Below are positions 25,901 through 33,945 of a DNA stretch of 52,568 nucleotides, one piece after another; positions within the stretch are counted from its first letter, which is position 1, and the number at the start of each line of letters is the position of its first letter. Both the position numbers and the translations under genes were made by a program. The stretch comes from Mycobacterium sp. E796 (GTDB lineage: Bacteria > Actinomycetota > Actinomycetes > Mycobacteriales > Mycobacteriaceae). The stretch lies in assembly GCF_001672815.1 (NCBI RefSeq), contig NZ_LZKK01000162.1, positions 1-52,568 of the forward strand, in the 5' to 3' direction. The notes under the pieces are model-generated. The model did not search any database. It was not told where the DNA came from and saw nothing but the letters and a program-made list of their open reading frames with translations.

Positions 25901-27746
25901 AGCGGTCGCCGACGGCGTCGCGATCGCGGTGGCCGCCGTCCCGGAGGGCCTCCCGCTGGTGGCCACCCTGTCCCAGCTCGCCGCGGCCCAGCGGTTGTCG
26001 CGGCGTGGCGTGCTGGTCCGCACGCCACGCGCCGTAGAAGCCCTGGGCCGCGTCCAGACGGTGTGCTTCGACAAGACCGGCACCCTCACCGAGAACCGCC
26101 TGCGCCTCGTCCGGGTGGTGCCTCAGGAAACCAGCGCCGACGGCCCGTTCCCGGATCCGACCGAGCCGCGTGCGGCTGAGGTGCTGCGCACCGCCGCGCG
26201 CGCGTGCACCCAGCCGCACAACGGGCAGGGGCACGCGCACGCCACCGACGAGGCCATCCTGACGGCCGCCAATTCCCTTGATGGTCAAGCGGATTCGGAG
26301 TGGACCGTGCTCGCCGAGGTGCCGTTCGAGTCCAGTCGCGGCTACTCCGCCTCCATCGTCACCTCCACTGCAGCGACGGCGGAGCCGATGCTGATGGTCA
26401 AGGGCGCCCCCGAGGAGATCCTGCCGCGATGCCGGTTCGCCGAAGGCAACGGGGACCAAGACCATGCCGAGTCGTTGGTGTTGGGTCTCGCCGGGGAAGG
26501 GCTGCGCGTGTTGGCGGTGGCCCGGCGCAACTGGGACCGCGAGACCGCCGACGAGCACACCGACGCCGACGCCGTCGACGCCGCGGCGCACGACCTGGAA
26601 CTGGTCGGCTTTGTCGGATTGGCGGACACCGCGCGCCCGTCGGCGCGGCCACTGATCGAGGCGCTGGTGCAGGCCGGACGCCGGGTCGTGCTGATCACCG
26701 GCGACCATCCCATCACCGCCCGGGCCATCGCGCGTCAGCTTGGGCTGCCGTCGGATGCGCGTGAGGCCACCGGGGCCGAACTGGCCGCGCTCGACGAGGA
26801 CGCCCGCGCCAGACTCGCCGCCGACGTGCAGGTGTTCGCCCGCGTCAGCCCCGAGCAGAAGGTGCAGATCGTCGCGGCGTTGCAGCACAGCGGGCAGGCG
26901 GTCGCGATGGTCGGCGACGGGGCCAACGACGCCGCCGCGATCCGGATGGCCGACGTCGGCATCGGCGTCAGCGGACGCGGGTCGTCGGCCGCCCGCGGCG
27001 CCGCCGACATCGTCTTGACCGACAACGACCTCGGCGTCCTGCTCGACGCCCTGGTCGAAGGCCGCGGCATGTGGGGCGGGGTGCGCGACGCCGTCAGCAT
27101 CCTGGTCGGCGGCAACGTGGGCGAGGTGCTCTTCACCATCATCGGGACCGCCCTGGGGACCGGCCGGGCGCCGGTCGGCACGCGTCAACTGCTGTTGGTG
27201 AACCTGCTCACCGACATGTTTCCCGCGCTGGCGGTGGCCGTCACGCCGCAGTACCCCCAACCAGAAGACGATGGGGACGGCTCCGACCGCGACGCCGAGG
27301 AAATGCAGCGGGCCTTCCAGCTGGCGGCGCTCTCCGAACCCGCGCCGTCGCTCGACGCGCCGCTCATGCGCCAGATCGTCACCCGCGGCGCCGTCACCGC
27401 TGCCGGCGCGACGGCCGCCTGGGCCATCGGGCGTTGGACTCCGGGCACCGAACGGCGCACGTCGACGATGGGTCTCACGGCGCTGGTGAGCACCCAGCTC
27501 GCGCAGACCCTGTTGACCCGTCGCCACAGCCCGCTGGTCCTGGCCACCGCCCTGGGCAGCGCGGGCGTGCTGGTCGCCATCGTGCAAACCCCGGGCGTCA
27601 GCCAGTTCTTCGGCTGCACACCCCTGGGGCCGGTCGCCTGGTCCGGCGTGATCGGTTCGACGGCGGGTGCCACCGCCGTGTCGGTGCTGGCACCCAACTG
27701 GCTGGCCAACCGGGTTGCCGCGCTGGAGCCCAAGGACAAGAAATAG
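22914..27746 (+). CDS. ctpI: Cation-transporting P-type ATPase CtpI with degenerate N-terminal pseudo-ATPase half
   Basis: A 1610-residue membrane ATPase, about twice the usual P-type length and matching CtpI (Rv0107c) of M. tuberculosis. The C-terminal half is a complete pump: TGES (from Thr897), the PEGLPL membrane motif, phosphorylated Asp1053 in DKTGTLTE, KGAPEEIL in the nucleotide domain, and GDGANDAAAI (Asp1335). The ion is probably Mg2+, Ca2+ or another divalent cation; it is not settled by sequence. Residues about 85-150 form an HMA-like fold without CxxC. Residues about 415-640 look like a second, inactive P-domain (VVVIDGAALRGDN and ITAVHRDFASTD replacing DKTG and GDGAND). The ATG at 22914 follows GAAGGG; a TTG 15 bp upstream is the alternative. 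Confidence 0.9.
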   Translation: MRIPGVASVVAGVTGGAAQVVRAGVSTAAGAAGAVQMFASPVMELASPVVSSMAHTTGRAIGLGAASNGSSPNGVAPPVRWHSGRRVHLDLDPLLPFPSWHEHAAVVEEPVRRIPGVATAHVEGALGRLVVELDGDANADAVLDEVRDTVCSVAADLAFTGPKAISRTAPFADPGNPLAILVPFTAAAMDVAAIGAAVTGWLGRLPVAPRSARAAAAVLNHQPRVVAVLESRLGRVGTDIALSASTALANGLTQAVGTPMLDLAQRGLQISEASAHRHRWREREPQLASPDRPQAPVVPVISSAGPGSQTPRHNWAAAAAGEVSHVMVGGAIDAAIDTAKGSMAGPVEEYVDQAANASLIAAAGALLAGGGTEDAAGALLAGVPRAAHVGRQTFAAVLGRGLANAGQLILDPGALRRLDRVKVVVIDGAALRGDNRAVLQARGDVPGWDEDRVYEVADALLHGEEAPDPDPDELPATGARLRWLRAQEPSATPAQGLEHADLIVDGERVGGVDVGWEVDPFAIPLLQTAHRTGARVVLRHVAGTEDLTASVAVSHPAGTPLLQLVRDLRTDRGPVLLITAVHRDFASTDTLAALAIADVGVALDDPQAATPWTADIITGTDLAAAVRILSTLPVAREATESSVRLAKGGSTLAGLLLVTGEPGTANPLALQRWLNPVNAAAAAALVSGVFSATRALRLPDPTPQPLTAWHALDPEIVYSRLASRTRPLAVEPGEAPWRQVLDDLSYNPLVAPLRGPATQMGRLLSATRAELADPLTPILAVGAAASAIVGSNVDALLVAGVMTANAIAGGVQRLRAEAAVAELFAEQDRHARRVVLPTVATARRRLETARSTERTVTVSAKSLRPGDIIDLAAPEVVPADARLLVAEDLEVDESFLTGESLPVDKQVDPVAVADSDRASMLFEGSTIVAGRARAIVVATGAGTAAQRAMSAIADVESAAGVQARLRELTSKVLPLTLAGGAAVTGLALAHQGSLRQAVADGVAIAVAAVPEGLPLVATLSQLAAAQRLSRRGVLVRTPRAVEALGRVQTVCFDKTGTLTENRLRLVRVVPQETSADGPFPDPTEPRAAEVLRTAARACTQPHNGQGHAHATDEAILTAANSLDGQADSEWTVLAEVPFESSRGYSASIVTSTAATAEPMLMVKGAPEEILPRCRFAEGNGDQDHAESLVLGLAGEGLRVLAVARRNWDRETADEHTDADAVDAAAHDLELVGFVGLADTARPSARPLIEALVQAGRRVVLITGDHPITARAIARQLGLPSDAREATGAELAALDEDARARLAADVQVFARVSPEQKVQIVAALQHSGQAVAMVGDGANDAAAIRMADVGIGVSGRGSSAARGAADIVLTDNDLGVLLDALVEGRGMWGGVRDAVSILVGGNVGEVLFTIIGTALGTGRAPVGTRQLLLVNLLTDMFPALAVAVTPQYPQPEDDGDGSDRDAEEMQRAFQLAALSEPAPSLDAPLMRQIVTRGAVTAAGATAAWAIGRWTPGTERRTSTMGLTALVSTQLAQTLLTRRHSPLVLATALGSAGVLVAIVQTPGVSQFFGCTPLGPVAWSGVIGSTAGATAVSVLAPNWLANRVAALEPKDKK

Positions 27747-27815
27747 ACGACGTCGAAATCCGATATCGCGTGCGCTATCAAATTCGCGGGTCGGGTACGG
27801 GTCGGCAGACCGCGC

Positions 27816-29387
27816 CTAGGTCGACAGCTCCTTGCGCACCACCTTGCCCGCGGGGTTGCGGGGGATGCTCTCGACGACGTTGATGTCGCGCGGCTGCTCG
27901 AAGCGGGAAACCCTGCCCTTCAAGTAATCCCGCAACCCCTCCGGATCGAGGCTGCGCCCGGGGTGCGGGACCACGAAGGCGGCCAGCCGATGACCGAACT
28001 GTTCGTCGGGAACGCCGATGACCGCATTGTCGGCGATGTCGGGGTGCTCGGCGAGCGCGTTCTCGACCGCGCGCGGGTAAACGTTCTCTCCCCCGGAGAT
28101 GATCATGTCGTCCTCGCGGCCGACGATGTAGAGCCGGCCGGAGTTGTCGAGATAGCCCATGTCGCCGGTGCTGGTCATGGTCCCGACGACAGCCTTGGCG
28201 CCGCCGTCCGTGTATCCCTCGCTCGCCAGCTCGCCGCCGACGAAGATGCGGCCGGTGACGCGCGAGCCGACGGGTCGGTCGTTTTTGTCGAAGATGCGCA
28301 CCGGGCATCCGGCGACGGGTTTTCCGACGGTCTCGGGGGCCTCTCGCAGGTCGGCCGGCGTGGCCAGCGCGCCGATGCCGACTTCTGTTGAGCCGTAGCC
28401 GTTGTAGAGAATGTCGCCGTAGGCGTCCATGAACCGCTGCCCGAGGTTGGGATCCAGCCGGTCCCCACTGGACAGCACCACACGCAGGTAGGGCAACGGG
28501 TTTCGCGCCCGCACCCGCTCCGGCAGGTCCAGGATGCGCGCCAGCACGACCGGCACCGCGGTGAAGGCGTCGGCGCGATGCAGCGACGCCTGCGCGAGCG
28601 CGGCCTCGGCGTCGAAGTGTCGATTCGTCAGGACCGTCCCGCCGAGGGCCACGGTCAGCATCAGCATGCCGAGCCCCAACCCGTGAAACATCGGCATCGC
28701 CACCGAGATCCGCGAGCCGGTCCGCAACCCGGTGCGATCCAGGATCGTCACCCACACGCCCACCGCCGAACGCAGCTGCGGCGTGCGTGGCACACCCTTG
28801 GGCGTGCCGGTCGTACCCGACGTCAGCAGGATGATCCGGCCGGGTGCGGCCACGTCGGGTCTCGAAGGCCGCCAGCCTTCGTCGCGCGCACCGATCGCCG
28901 CCGGGTCGACGACGGCGACCGACTGATCCGCGGCGCGCACCCGTTCCGCGAACTCGTCGTCGGCGACCATGGTGGTGATCTTGTGCCCGCTCAGCGCGGC
29001 GGCCAGCGCGTCGGTGCGGAAATCCGTGTTGACGAGCACGACGTCGGCGCCGACGAGCGCGGCGGCGAAGAAGCCCTTGACGAAGCCCTGCCCGTTGCGG
29101 CACATCAGCCCGACGGCTCGACCGGGGCCGGCTCCGGCGCCGGACAACTCATGGGCAAGGGATTCCGTTTCCGAGCGCAGCTCGCGGTAGGTGAGCGCGC
29201 CGTCGTCGTCGATGATCGCGGCGCGGTCGGGCCACCGAGCCGCCGTGACCGCCAGCAGCGTGTAGGGATTCGTGCCGCTGCGGCGCGCCTCGCGAATCAG
29301 TCGCACCGTCGCAGCCGGCGAAGGCGGGCTGAGCAGTCGGGAGCGCAGCAGCGCGCGGAGCGCGGTGGCGACCACGCCGTCGGTCAT
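27816..29387 (-). CDS. FadD-type fatty acid-CoA ligase
   Basis: A 523-residue ANL-family acyl-CoA synthetase. It carries the phosphate loop LLTSGTTGTPKG, NGYGSTEVG, STGDMGYLDNSGRLYIVGREDDMIISGGENVYP and a C-terminal NPAGKVVRKEL with the catalytic lysine. All core motifs are intact. The N-terminal about 45 residues (ALRALLRSRLLSPPSPAATVRLIREARRSG) form a basic helical extension seen in some mycobacterial FadD proteins such as the FadD2/FadD12 types. The ATG overlaps the SDR stop by 4 bp (ATGA), so the two are co-translated. It converges on ctpI with a 69-bp gap. Confidence 0.92.
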   Translation of the reverse strand: MTDGVVATALRALLRSRLLSPPSPAATVRLIREARRSGTNPYTLLAVTAARWPDRAAIIDDDGALTYRELRSETESLAHELSGAGAGPGRAVGLMCRNGQGFVKGFFAAALVGADVVLVNTDFRTDALAAALSGHKITTMVADDEFAERVRAADQSVAVVDPAAIGARDEGWRPSRPDVAAPGRIILLTSGTTGTPKGVPRTPQLRSAVGVWVTILDRTGLRTGSRISVAMPMFHGLGLGMLMLTVALGGTVLTNRHFDAEAALAQASLHRADAFTAVPVVLARILDLPERVRARNPLPYLRVVLSSGDRLDPNLGQRFMDAYGDILYNGYGSTEVGIGALATPADLREAPETVGKPVAGCPVRIFDKNDRPVGSRVTGRIFVGGELASEGYTDGGAKAVVGTMTSTGDMGYLDNSGRLYIVGREDDMIISGGENVYPRAVENALAEHPDIADNAVIGVPDEQFGHRLAAFVVPHPGRSLDPEGLRDYLKGRVSRFEQPRDINVVESIPRNPAGKVVRKELST

Positions 29388-30328
29388 CGTCCGGCCTTTT
29401 GGTCATCGGTGTTGGCGAAGAAGCGCCGGTGCCACAGCCGGGCCGCGCGATCGGCGGGCCCGGCCAGCAGCACCGAGGCCAGCTCGGCCGGCCACACCCA
29501 CGGGGGTTCGTTGGTGCGGGGCCGCTCGATCACCGCCTTGGCGATCGCGTCGGCGGCCTCATCCGGGGACAGGCCGGGAAGCCGGCCCAGGATCGGTGTG
29601 GGTGCGATCATCCGGGTACGGACCAGCGCGAAGTAGACCGCCGTGACGTCCACGCCGTCGACGTGCAATTCCGGGGCGACGCTGCGCAGCCACCGGTCGA
29701 ATGCGCCCTTGGAGGCCTGGTAGGCGCCCCACTGCGGGCCGGGCACGACGCGCACCCCGACGCTCGACACGTTCACGATGTGCCCGCCGCCGCGCTCGCG
29801 CATGGCCGGCAGCAGGCCCAGCAGCAGCCAGATCGGTCCGAGGTAGTTAATGCCGATGGTGCGCTGGAAGTCGTGGGGGCGGTCGTACTGATCATGCAGG
29901 CTGCGACGCAACGACTTGCCCGCGTTGCTCACCACGATGTCCACCGCGCCGTGCTCCTCGGTGACCCGCTTGGTCAGCTCGCTGACCGCGGACTCGTCGG
30001 TGAGGTCGGTCGGGTAGGCGACCGCCCGGCCGCCGCCGGCGTTGATGGCCGCCGCGATGTCCTCGAGCCTTTCCGCGGACCGCGCGACGATCAGGACCGT
30101 GGCTCCCGCGGCGGCCATCTTGCGGGCCGTCGCTTCGCCGATTCCATACGACGCGCCGGTCACCAAGACCGTCTTGCCGGAAACCGCGCCGCGCAGCCGG
30201 TCGGGATCGGAGACCCGCGCCGGATTTGCCAATCGATCGGTGGCTCGTGCCAGGGCCGCTTCGACGGCCTTCACAAGGGGCTTTACAAGGGGCTGAGGTA
30301 TCACGTTCACGTTCACTGCCGCATTCAC
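29384..30328 (-). CDS. SDR family oxidoreductase, lipid-linked type
   Basis: A 314-residue SDR. After an N-terminal helix (LVKPLVKAVEAALARATDRLANP) it shows TGASYGIGEATARKMAAAGATVLIVARS, VSNAG, NVSSVGVR and the YQASK pair. The layout, with a leading hydrophobic helix and C-terminal WPAELASVLLAGPADRAARLWHRRFF, resembles the reductase domain of mycobacterial fatty acyl-CoA reductases and suggests a membrane-near acyl substrate (inference). The GTG at 30328 starts MNAAVNVNVIP; a strong ribosome site is lacking. It forms a two-gene operon with the FadD ligase, a ligase-reductase pairing common in mycobacterial lipid metabolism. Confidence 0.88.
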   Translation of the reverse strand: MNAAVNVNVIPQPLVKPLVKAVEAALARATDRLANPARVSDPDRLRGAVSGKTVLVTGASYGIGEATARKMAAAGATVLIVARSAERLEDIAAAINAGGGRAVAYPTDLTDESAVSELTKRVTEEHGAVDIVVSNAGKSLRRSLHDQYDRPHDFQRTIGINYLGPIWLLLGLLPAMRERGGGHIVNVSSVGVRVVPGPQWGAYQASKGAFDRWLRSVAPELHVDGVDVTAVYFALVRTRMIAPTPILGRLPGLSPDEAADAIAKAVIERPRTNEPPWVWPAELASVLLAGPADRAARLWHRRFFANTDDQKAGR

Positions 30329-30556
30329 TCCGAATTGCGCGCGAGGTGCGGCGCTGGCTTGACCGTTTGCCTCGACTCGGACTACAGCAAGCAGACCACA
30401 CCGGGGTATCGGCCCGCGCCCCGGCCCGGCAATCGGTGACTGTCGCGAATCGCTCGCCGGCGCGCCGTCGCGCGTCCGCCGGAGGTTTTACGGATCTGAA
30501 ATAATTCGCCGGAAGATCACTGTTTAAGCAGGCATTCAGTTGGGCACAATTGCGGC

Positions 30557-31318
30557 ATGATCGCACGTCACCTCCCTCGTTTCCTTGGTCCAGCAGTCGT
30601 CGCGGCGGCCGGCGTGAGCGCCTCGGTCCTCTCCGGCGCCCTCCCCATCGCCTCCGCCCAATGTCCCGACGTGCAGGTGGTGTTCGCCCGCGGCACCGGT
30701 GAGCCGCCCGGCCTTGGCGCGACCGGCCAGGCGTTCGCCGACACCCTCCGCTCGCGAGTCGGCGCAAGGTCCTTCGACATCTATCCGGTCAACTATCCCG
30801 CCAGCCAGGAGTGGGCGACGGGTCTCGACGGCATCAAGGACGCAGGCGCGCACGTGGTTTCGATGGCGCACGACTGCCCCAACACCAAGATGGTGCTCGG
30901 CGGCTTTTCCCAGGGCGCGGCGGTGATGGGGTTCGTCACCTCGTCCTCCGTGCCGGACGGGGTGGATCCCGCGACCGTACCGAAGCCGCTGGGTCCCGAC
31001 GTGGCCAACCACGTCTCCTCGGTGGTGCTGTTCGGAACGCCGAACGTCCGGGCGATGAACTTCCTCAACCAGCCCCCGGTCTCGATCGGTCCGCTGTATC
31101 AGGGCAAAACCATCAAGGTGTGCGCCCCCGAGGACCCGGTGTGCTCCGACGGCATGAACTTCGCCGCTCACGATGCCTACGCCGATGACGGGGCGATGAT
31201 CGACAAGGGCGTCGCCTTCGCGCTGAGCCGCCTCGGCGAGGGGCCAGCCGCCCCGGCGGGTCCCGCGGCGCCGACGACGGTCGTCGCGTCGCCGAACGGC
31301 GGGGGCTTCGGCAGCTGA
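30557..31318 (+). CDS. Secreted cutinase family serine esterase
   Basis: A 253-residue exported hydrolase. Residues 1-34 form a signal peptide ending PIASA with cleavage before QCPDV. The cutinase fold shows VVFARGTGEPPGLG, the nucleophile Ser118 in GGFSQG, and the Asp193 and His205 positions in APEDPVCSDGMNFAAHDAY, with paired cysteines at 36 and 107 and at 189 and 196. The Ala/Pro-rich tail after about 225 is low complexity. It should hydrolyse lipid esters outside the membrane, like CFP21-type mycobacterial cutinases. The ATG has no good ribosome site, but CACAAT (30545-30550) lies 6 nt upstream, so leaderless initiation is possible. It is divergent from the SDR-FadD pair. Confidence 0.94.
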   Translation: MIARHLPRFLGPAVVAAAGVSASVLSGALPIASAQCPDVQVVFARGTGEPPGLGATGQAFADTLRSRVGARSFDIYPVNYPASQEWATGLDGIKDAGAHVVSMAHDCPNTKMVLGGFSQGAAVMGFVTSSSVPDGVDPATVPKPLGPDVANHVSSVVLFGTPNVRAMNFLNQPPVSIGPLYQGKTIKVCAPEDPVCSDGMNFAAHDAYADDGAMIDKGVAFALSRLGEGPAAPAGPAAPTTVVASPNGGGFGS

Positions 31319-31329
31319 GCGGACCGGGA

Positions 31330-32739
31330 TTAGTCCCTGACAAATCCCTTGTTGCGCATCAGGAAATCGGCCAGAAACCCGTCGTGCGGGATTTCGGGGG
31401 CCGCGTAGAAGGTCGGGTGGTGCCCGGCGTAGACGTTGGCGACCGTCGGTTCGGCGAGCAGCTCGTCGACGAGCCGCTCGTCGTCGGTGATGGCGGTGAC
31501 GACCAATGAATGCCGCAGCGGCGCGACGCCCGCGGCGCGCGACCACGGCGCCACCCACACGCACGGAAACGGCAACTCGGTGTTGAGCTTGTCGCTGAGC
31601 TGGCCGGAGCCGGGTTCCTCCAGCAGGTGCACCGCCGGGCGCAGCGCCGCGCAGCCCTCGCCGATCGGGGCGACCACCCGATCGGCGCTCAGCAGCGGCG
31701 TCGTTCCGGCGGCCTTGGCGGCCAGATAGGCCGCAAGCGCCCGCGCCTTTTCCAGTGGCTGGGTCGGCAGGATCGCGCGCTCGTCCTCGCTGGGCAGCGG
31801 CTCGATGGCGGCCAGCCGCTCGGCGATCGCGTGCGCCAACGGGGCGGGGTCGCCCTCGTAAAGCACCGCGGTGGCATTGACGCAGGCCATCCCGCCCAGG
31901 TTGGCGATCGAGTCGACGATGAGGTCGAGGCGGTCGCGCCAATCCCGGTCCGCCGCGATGAGGATCTTCGTACGACCGGGACCGTTCACCAGCACGGCGG
32001 GATCGTCGGCGTACTTGTCCACCACGTCCTGGCCGCCGTACACCATGGCCAGGTCGGCCGAGCGGATGATCTCGTCGGCGCCGCCGTGGTCGGTGGGCAG
32101 GTAGGCCGCGTCTTCGGGACGAAATCCCGCCTGGCGCAGGGCATTCACCAGCCGGTGGCCGGTCAGCGGCTCACGGCGCGACGGGCGCACCGCCACCCGG
32201 TATCCCAGCGCGAGCGCCTGGGGCCAGAGGGCGTGCACCCCCGGGCCGTTCCCGGCCGCATGCACCGCGAACACCTCCCCGCGCCGCGCCCACACCGCGC
32301 CGCCGCGGCGGATGCGCTCCTCGCGCCACTCGAGCGCGGCGCCGGCGGGCCGAGCCGCCCGCACCGCGTCGAAGGCCGAGGCGACGGCGTCGGCCACCCC
32401 CCGTGCCCCGGCCCGGGCGACCGCGATCGGCAGGCCGGAAATGCCACTGACCAGCCGCACGTACTCCTCGAAGTCCAGCCCGCCGATGACCGCGGTGGCA
32501 AACAGACCGGCCGCGTCGGCCAGCGCCGCTTCGCGTTGCCCGGCGGGCAGCGGTGCGGCCTTCCGCTGCGTGCCGATGGTGCGCGAAACATACAGCGGCG
32601 GAACGATGCTCAGCTCGGCAACGGGGGCGCCGGCGGTGCTCATGATGACCTCGCGGTTGCGGGTGCGATACTCGCCGCCGGGGCCAAGCGCGTCGATTTG
32701 CGCCAAATCGGTTGTGAGGCCGGATCTTTGCCCTCCCAC
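31330..32739 (-). CDS. LuxC-like acyl-CoA reductase / aldehyde dehydrogenase superfamily protein
   Basis: A 469-residue protein of the ALDH superfamily with an acyl-reductase look. It shows FAVHAAGNGPGVHALWPQALALGYRVAVRPSRREPLTG, a VYGG stretch, and the likely nucleophile cysteine in IANLGGMACVNATAVLYEG. Such enzymes reduce an acyl thioester or acyl-enzyme to an aldehyde with NADPH. The GTG at 32739 begins 2 bp after the LuxE-like stop and keeps ALGPGGEYRTRNREV, which looks genuinely coding; an ATG at 32643 would give 437 residues. It partners the upstream adenylating protein, forming a likely carboxylic-acid-to-aldehyde module. The alternative is an aldehyde-oxidising role. Confidence 0.8.
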   Translation of the reverse strand: MGGQRSGLTTDLAQIDALGPGGEYRTRNREVIMSTAGAPVAELSIVPPLYVSRTIGTQRKAAPLPAGQREAALADAAGLFATAVIGGLDFEEYVRLVSGISGLPIAVARAGARGVADAVASAFDAVRAARPAGAALEWREERIRRGGAVWARRGEVFAVHAAGNGPGVHALWPQALALGYRVAVRPSRREPLTGHRLVNALRQAGFRPEDAAYLPTDHGGADEIIRSADLAMVYGGQDVVDKYADDPAVLVNGPGRTKILIAADRDWRDRLDLIVDSIANLGGMACVNATAVLYEGDPAPLAHAIAERLAAIEPLPSEDERAILPTQPLEKARALAAYLAAKAAGTTPLLSADRVVAPIGEGCAALRPAVHLLEEPGSGQLSDKLNTELPFPCVWVAPWSRAAGVAPLRHSLVVTAITDDERLVDELLAEPTVANVYAGHHPTFYAAPEIPHDGFLADFLMRNKGFVRD

Positions 32740-32741
32740 GG

Positions 32742-33830
32742 TCAGTACACGCCTTCGATGACGGCCTCGCCCTCGAAGGTGGTGACGGGCCGCACCTCGC
32801 TGACGGAATCGCTGAGCTCGCCCGCCGGCCCCGGCATCCGGATGGCCAGGTCCCGCTCCAGGTTGTTGGGGATGAACATGCCCTTGCTGATGTGGTTCAT
32901 CACCACCTGGCCTCGCTGTCCGTACGGCACTCGCTCTCCGGTCTCGGGGTCGACGACCCAGAACACGACATACGGTGTGCGCGGGTCGAAGACGAACGAG
33001 TCGTCGTCGGTCGTACGGGTGACCGCTTGGGAGAGCACCATGGTGCTGCCGAAGGCCATGGTGATGGTCGTTTCGGGGAAGATGTCGCGCAGCAGGTCGA
33101 GCGTGTCGGCATCCACGTGGGCACCGCTGAGCAGCAAATAGCGGACCTTGTCGTTGACCAGGTCGACCACCCGGTCGTCTCGGGCGATGGCCTCGAGTAG
33201 CGGCGGGGTGGTGTGCAGATTCGCGACGTTCTGGGTTTGCAGGACGAACACCGCCTGCTCGACGACGTGGTCGATGTAGGCGGCCACCTCGTCGGCCGCG
33301 TTGCGGGCCGCGAGCTTCTTCACCCAGCGGGGGTCGATGTCGATCGCGTGAAAGACCGCGCCCAGCCCTTGGGAGACCAAGCGGGAGAAGTAGCCGACCC
33401 CGTGCGGCCCGCTCGGCATCAGGCACAGGAAGCCCCGGTCCCGGACAAAGCCGCCGCCCGCGAAGTCCTCGGTTTGCCATTCGATGATCTGCGCGATCCA
33501 ATCCGGCATCTGCACAGTGCGTTTCGGTGCGCCGGTGGTGCCACCGGACTCGAATATCTGGGGCAGCGGCGTGGGCGATCCATAACCGCGCGGAATGAGG
33601 TCCTCGACCGGCGTGACCCGCAACTCGTTGACGAGGTTGGGGAACAGGCGCAAGTCCGCAAAGCTTTTGACGTCGGTCAACGGGTCGAAGTCCAGCGTCT
33701 GGGCGGTTCGCAACCAGAAGCGGGAACCGGTGTCCTCGCCGAAGTGCCACGCCATGGCGGCGCGCAGGTACGCCTCGGGGTCGGCGACCGGAGCCGATCG
33801 GGGAACGTCCAACAGCGAAAAGTCGCCCAT
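32742..33830 (-). CDS. LuxE-like acyl-protein synthetase (adenylating enzyme)
   Basis: A 362-residue member of the LuxE/phenylacetate-CoA-ligase-like branch of adenylating enzymes. The phosphate loop is FESGGTTGAPKRTV, followed by HGVGYFSRLVSQGLGAVFHAIDIDPRWV, LLLSGAHVDADTLDLLRDIFPETTITMAFGST and a GQVVMNHISKGMFIPNNLERD stretch. LuxE activates a fatty acid as acyl-AMP and passes it to a cysteine before LuxC reduces it. The gene order here, LuxE-like then LuxC-like with a 2-bp gap, fits such a pair. The ATG at 33830 follows AGGA at eight nucleotides; an upstream ATG at 33890 has a less protein-like extension. Shorter than typical acyl-CoA ligases because the C-terminal swivel domain is absent. 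Confidence 0.8.
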   Translation of the reverse strand: MGDFSLLDVPRSAPVADPEAYLRAAMAWHFGEDTGSRFWLRTAQTLDFDPLTDVKSFADLRLFPNLVNELRVTPVEDLIPRGYGSPTPLPQIFESGGTTGAPKRTVQMPDWIAQIIEWQTEDFAGGGFVRDRGFLCLMPSGPHGVGYFSRLVSQGLGAVFHAIDIDPRWVKKLAARNAADEVAAYIDHVVEQAVFVLQTQNVANLHTTPPLLEAIARDDRVVDLVNDKVRYLLLSGAHVDADTLDLLRDIFPETTITMAFGSTMVLSQAVTRTTDDDSFVFDPRTPYVVFWVVDPETGERVPYGQRGQVVMNHISKGMFIPNNLERDLAIRMPGPAGELSDSVSEVRPVTTFEGEAVIEGVY

Positions 33831-33945
33831 GCCGTCGATCCTGTCGCATCGCTGACCCGCCCGACAACCGTGCCGGAGCGCGCCGGGCATACGGGCGTTG
33901 AACGTTGCTCGATCCCGCGGCGAACTCTTTGTGACCGGCCGGTTT

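Noticed and set aside
25560..27587. 675-codon minus-strand frame opposite the ctpI catalytic half
   Set aside because: The plus strand carries DKTGTLTE and GDGAND motifs; the antisense frame is a codon-bias effect of high GC.
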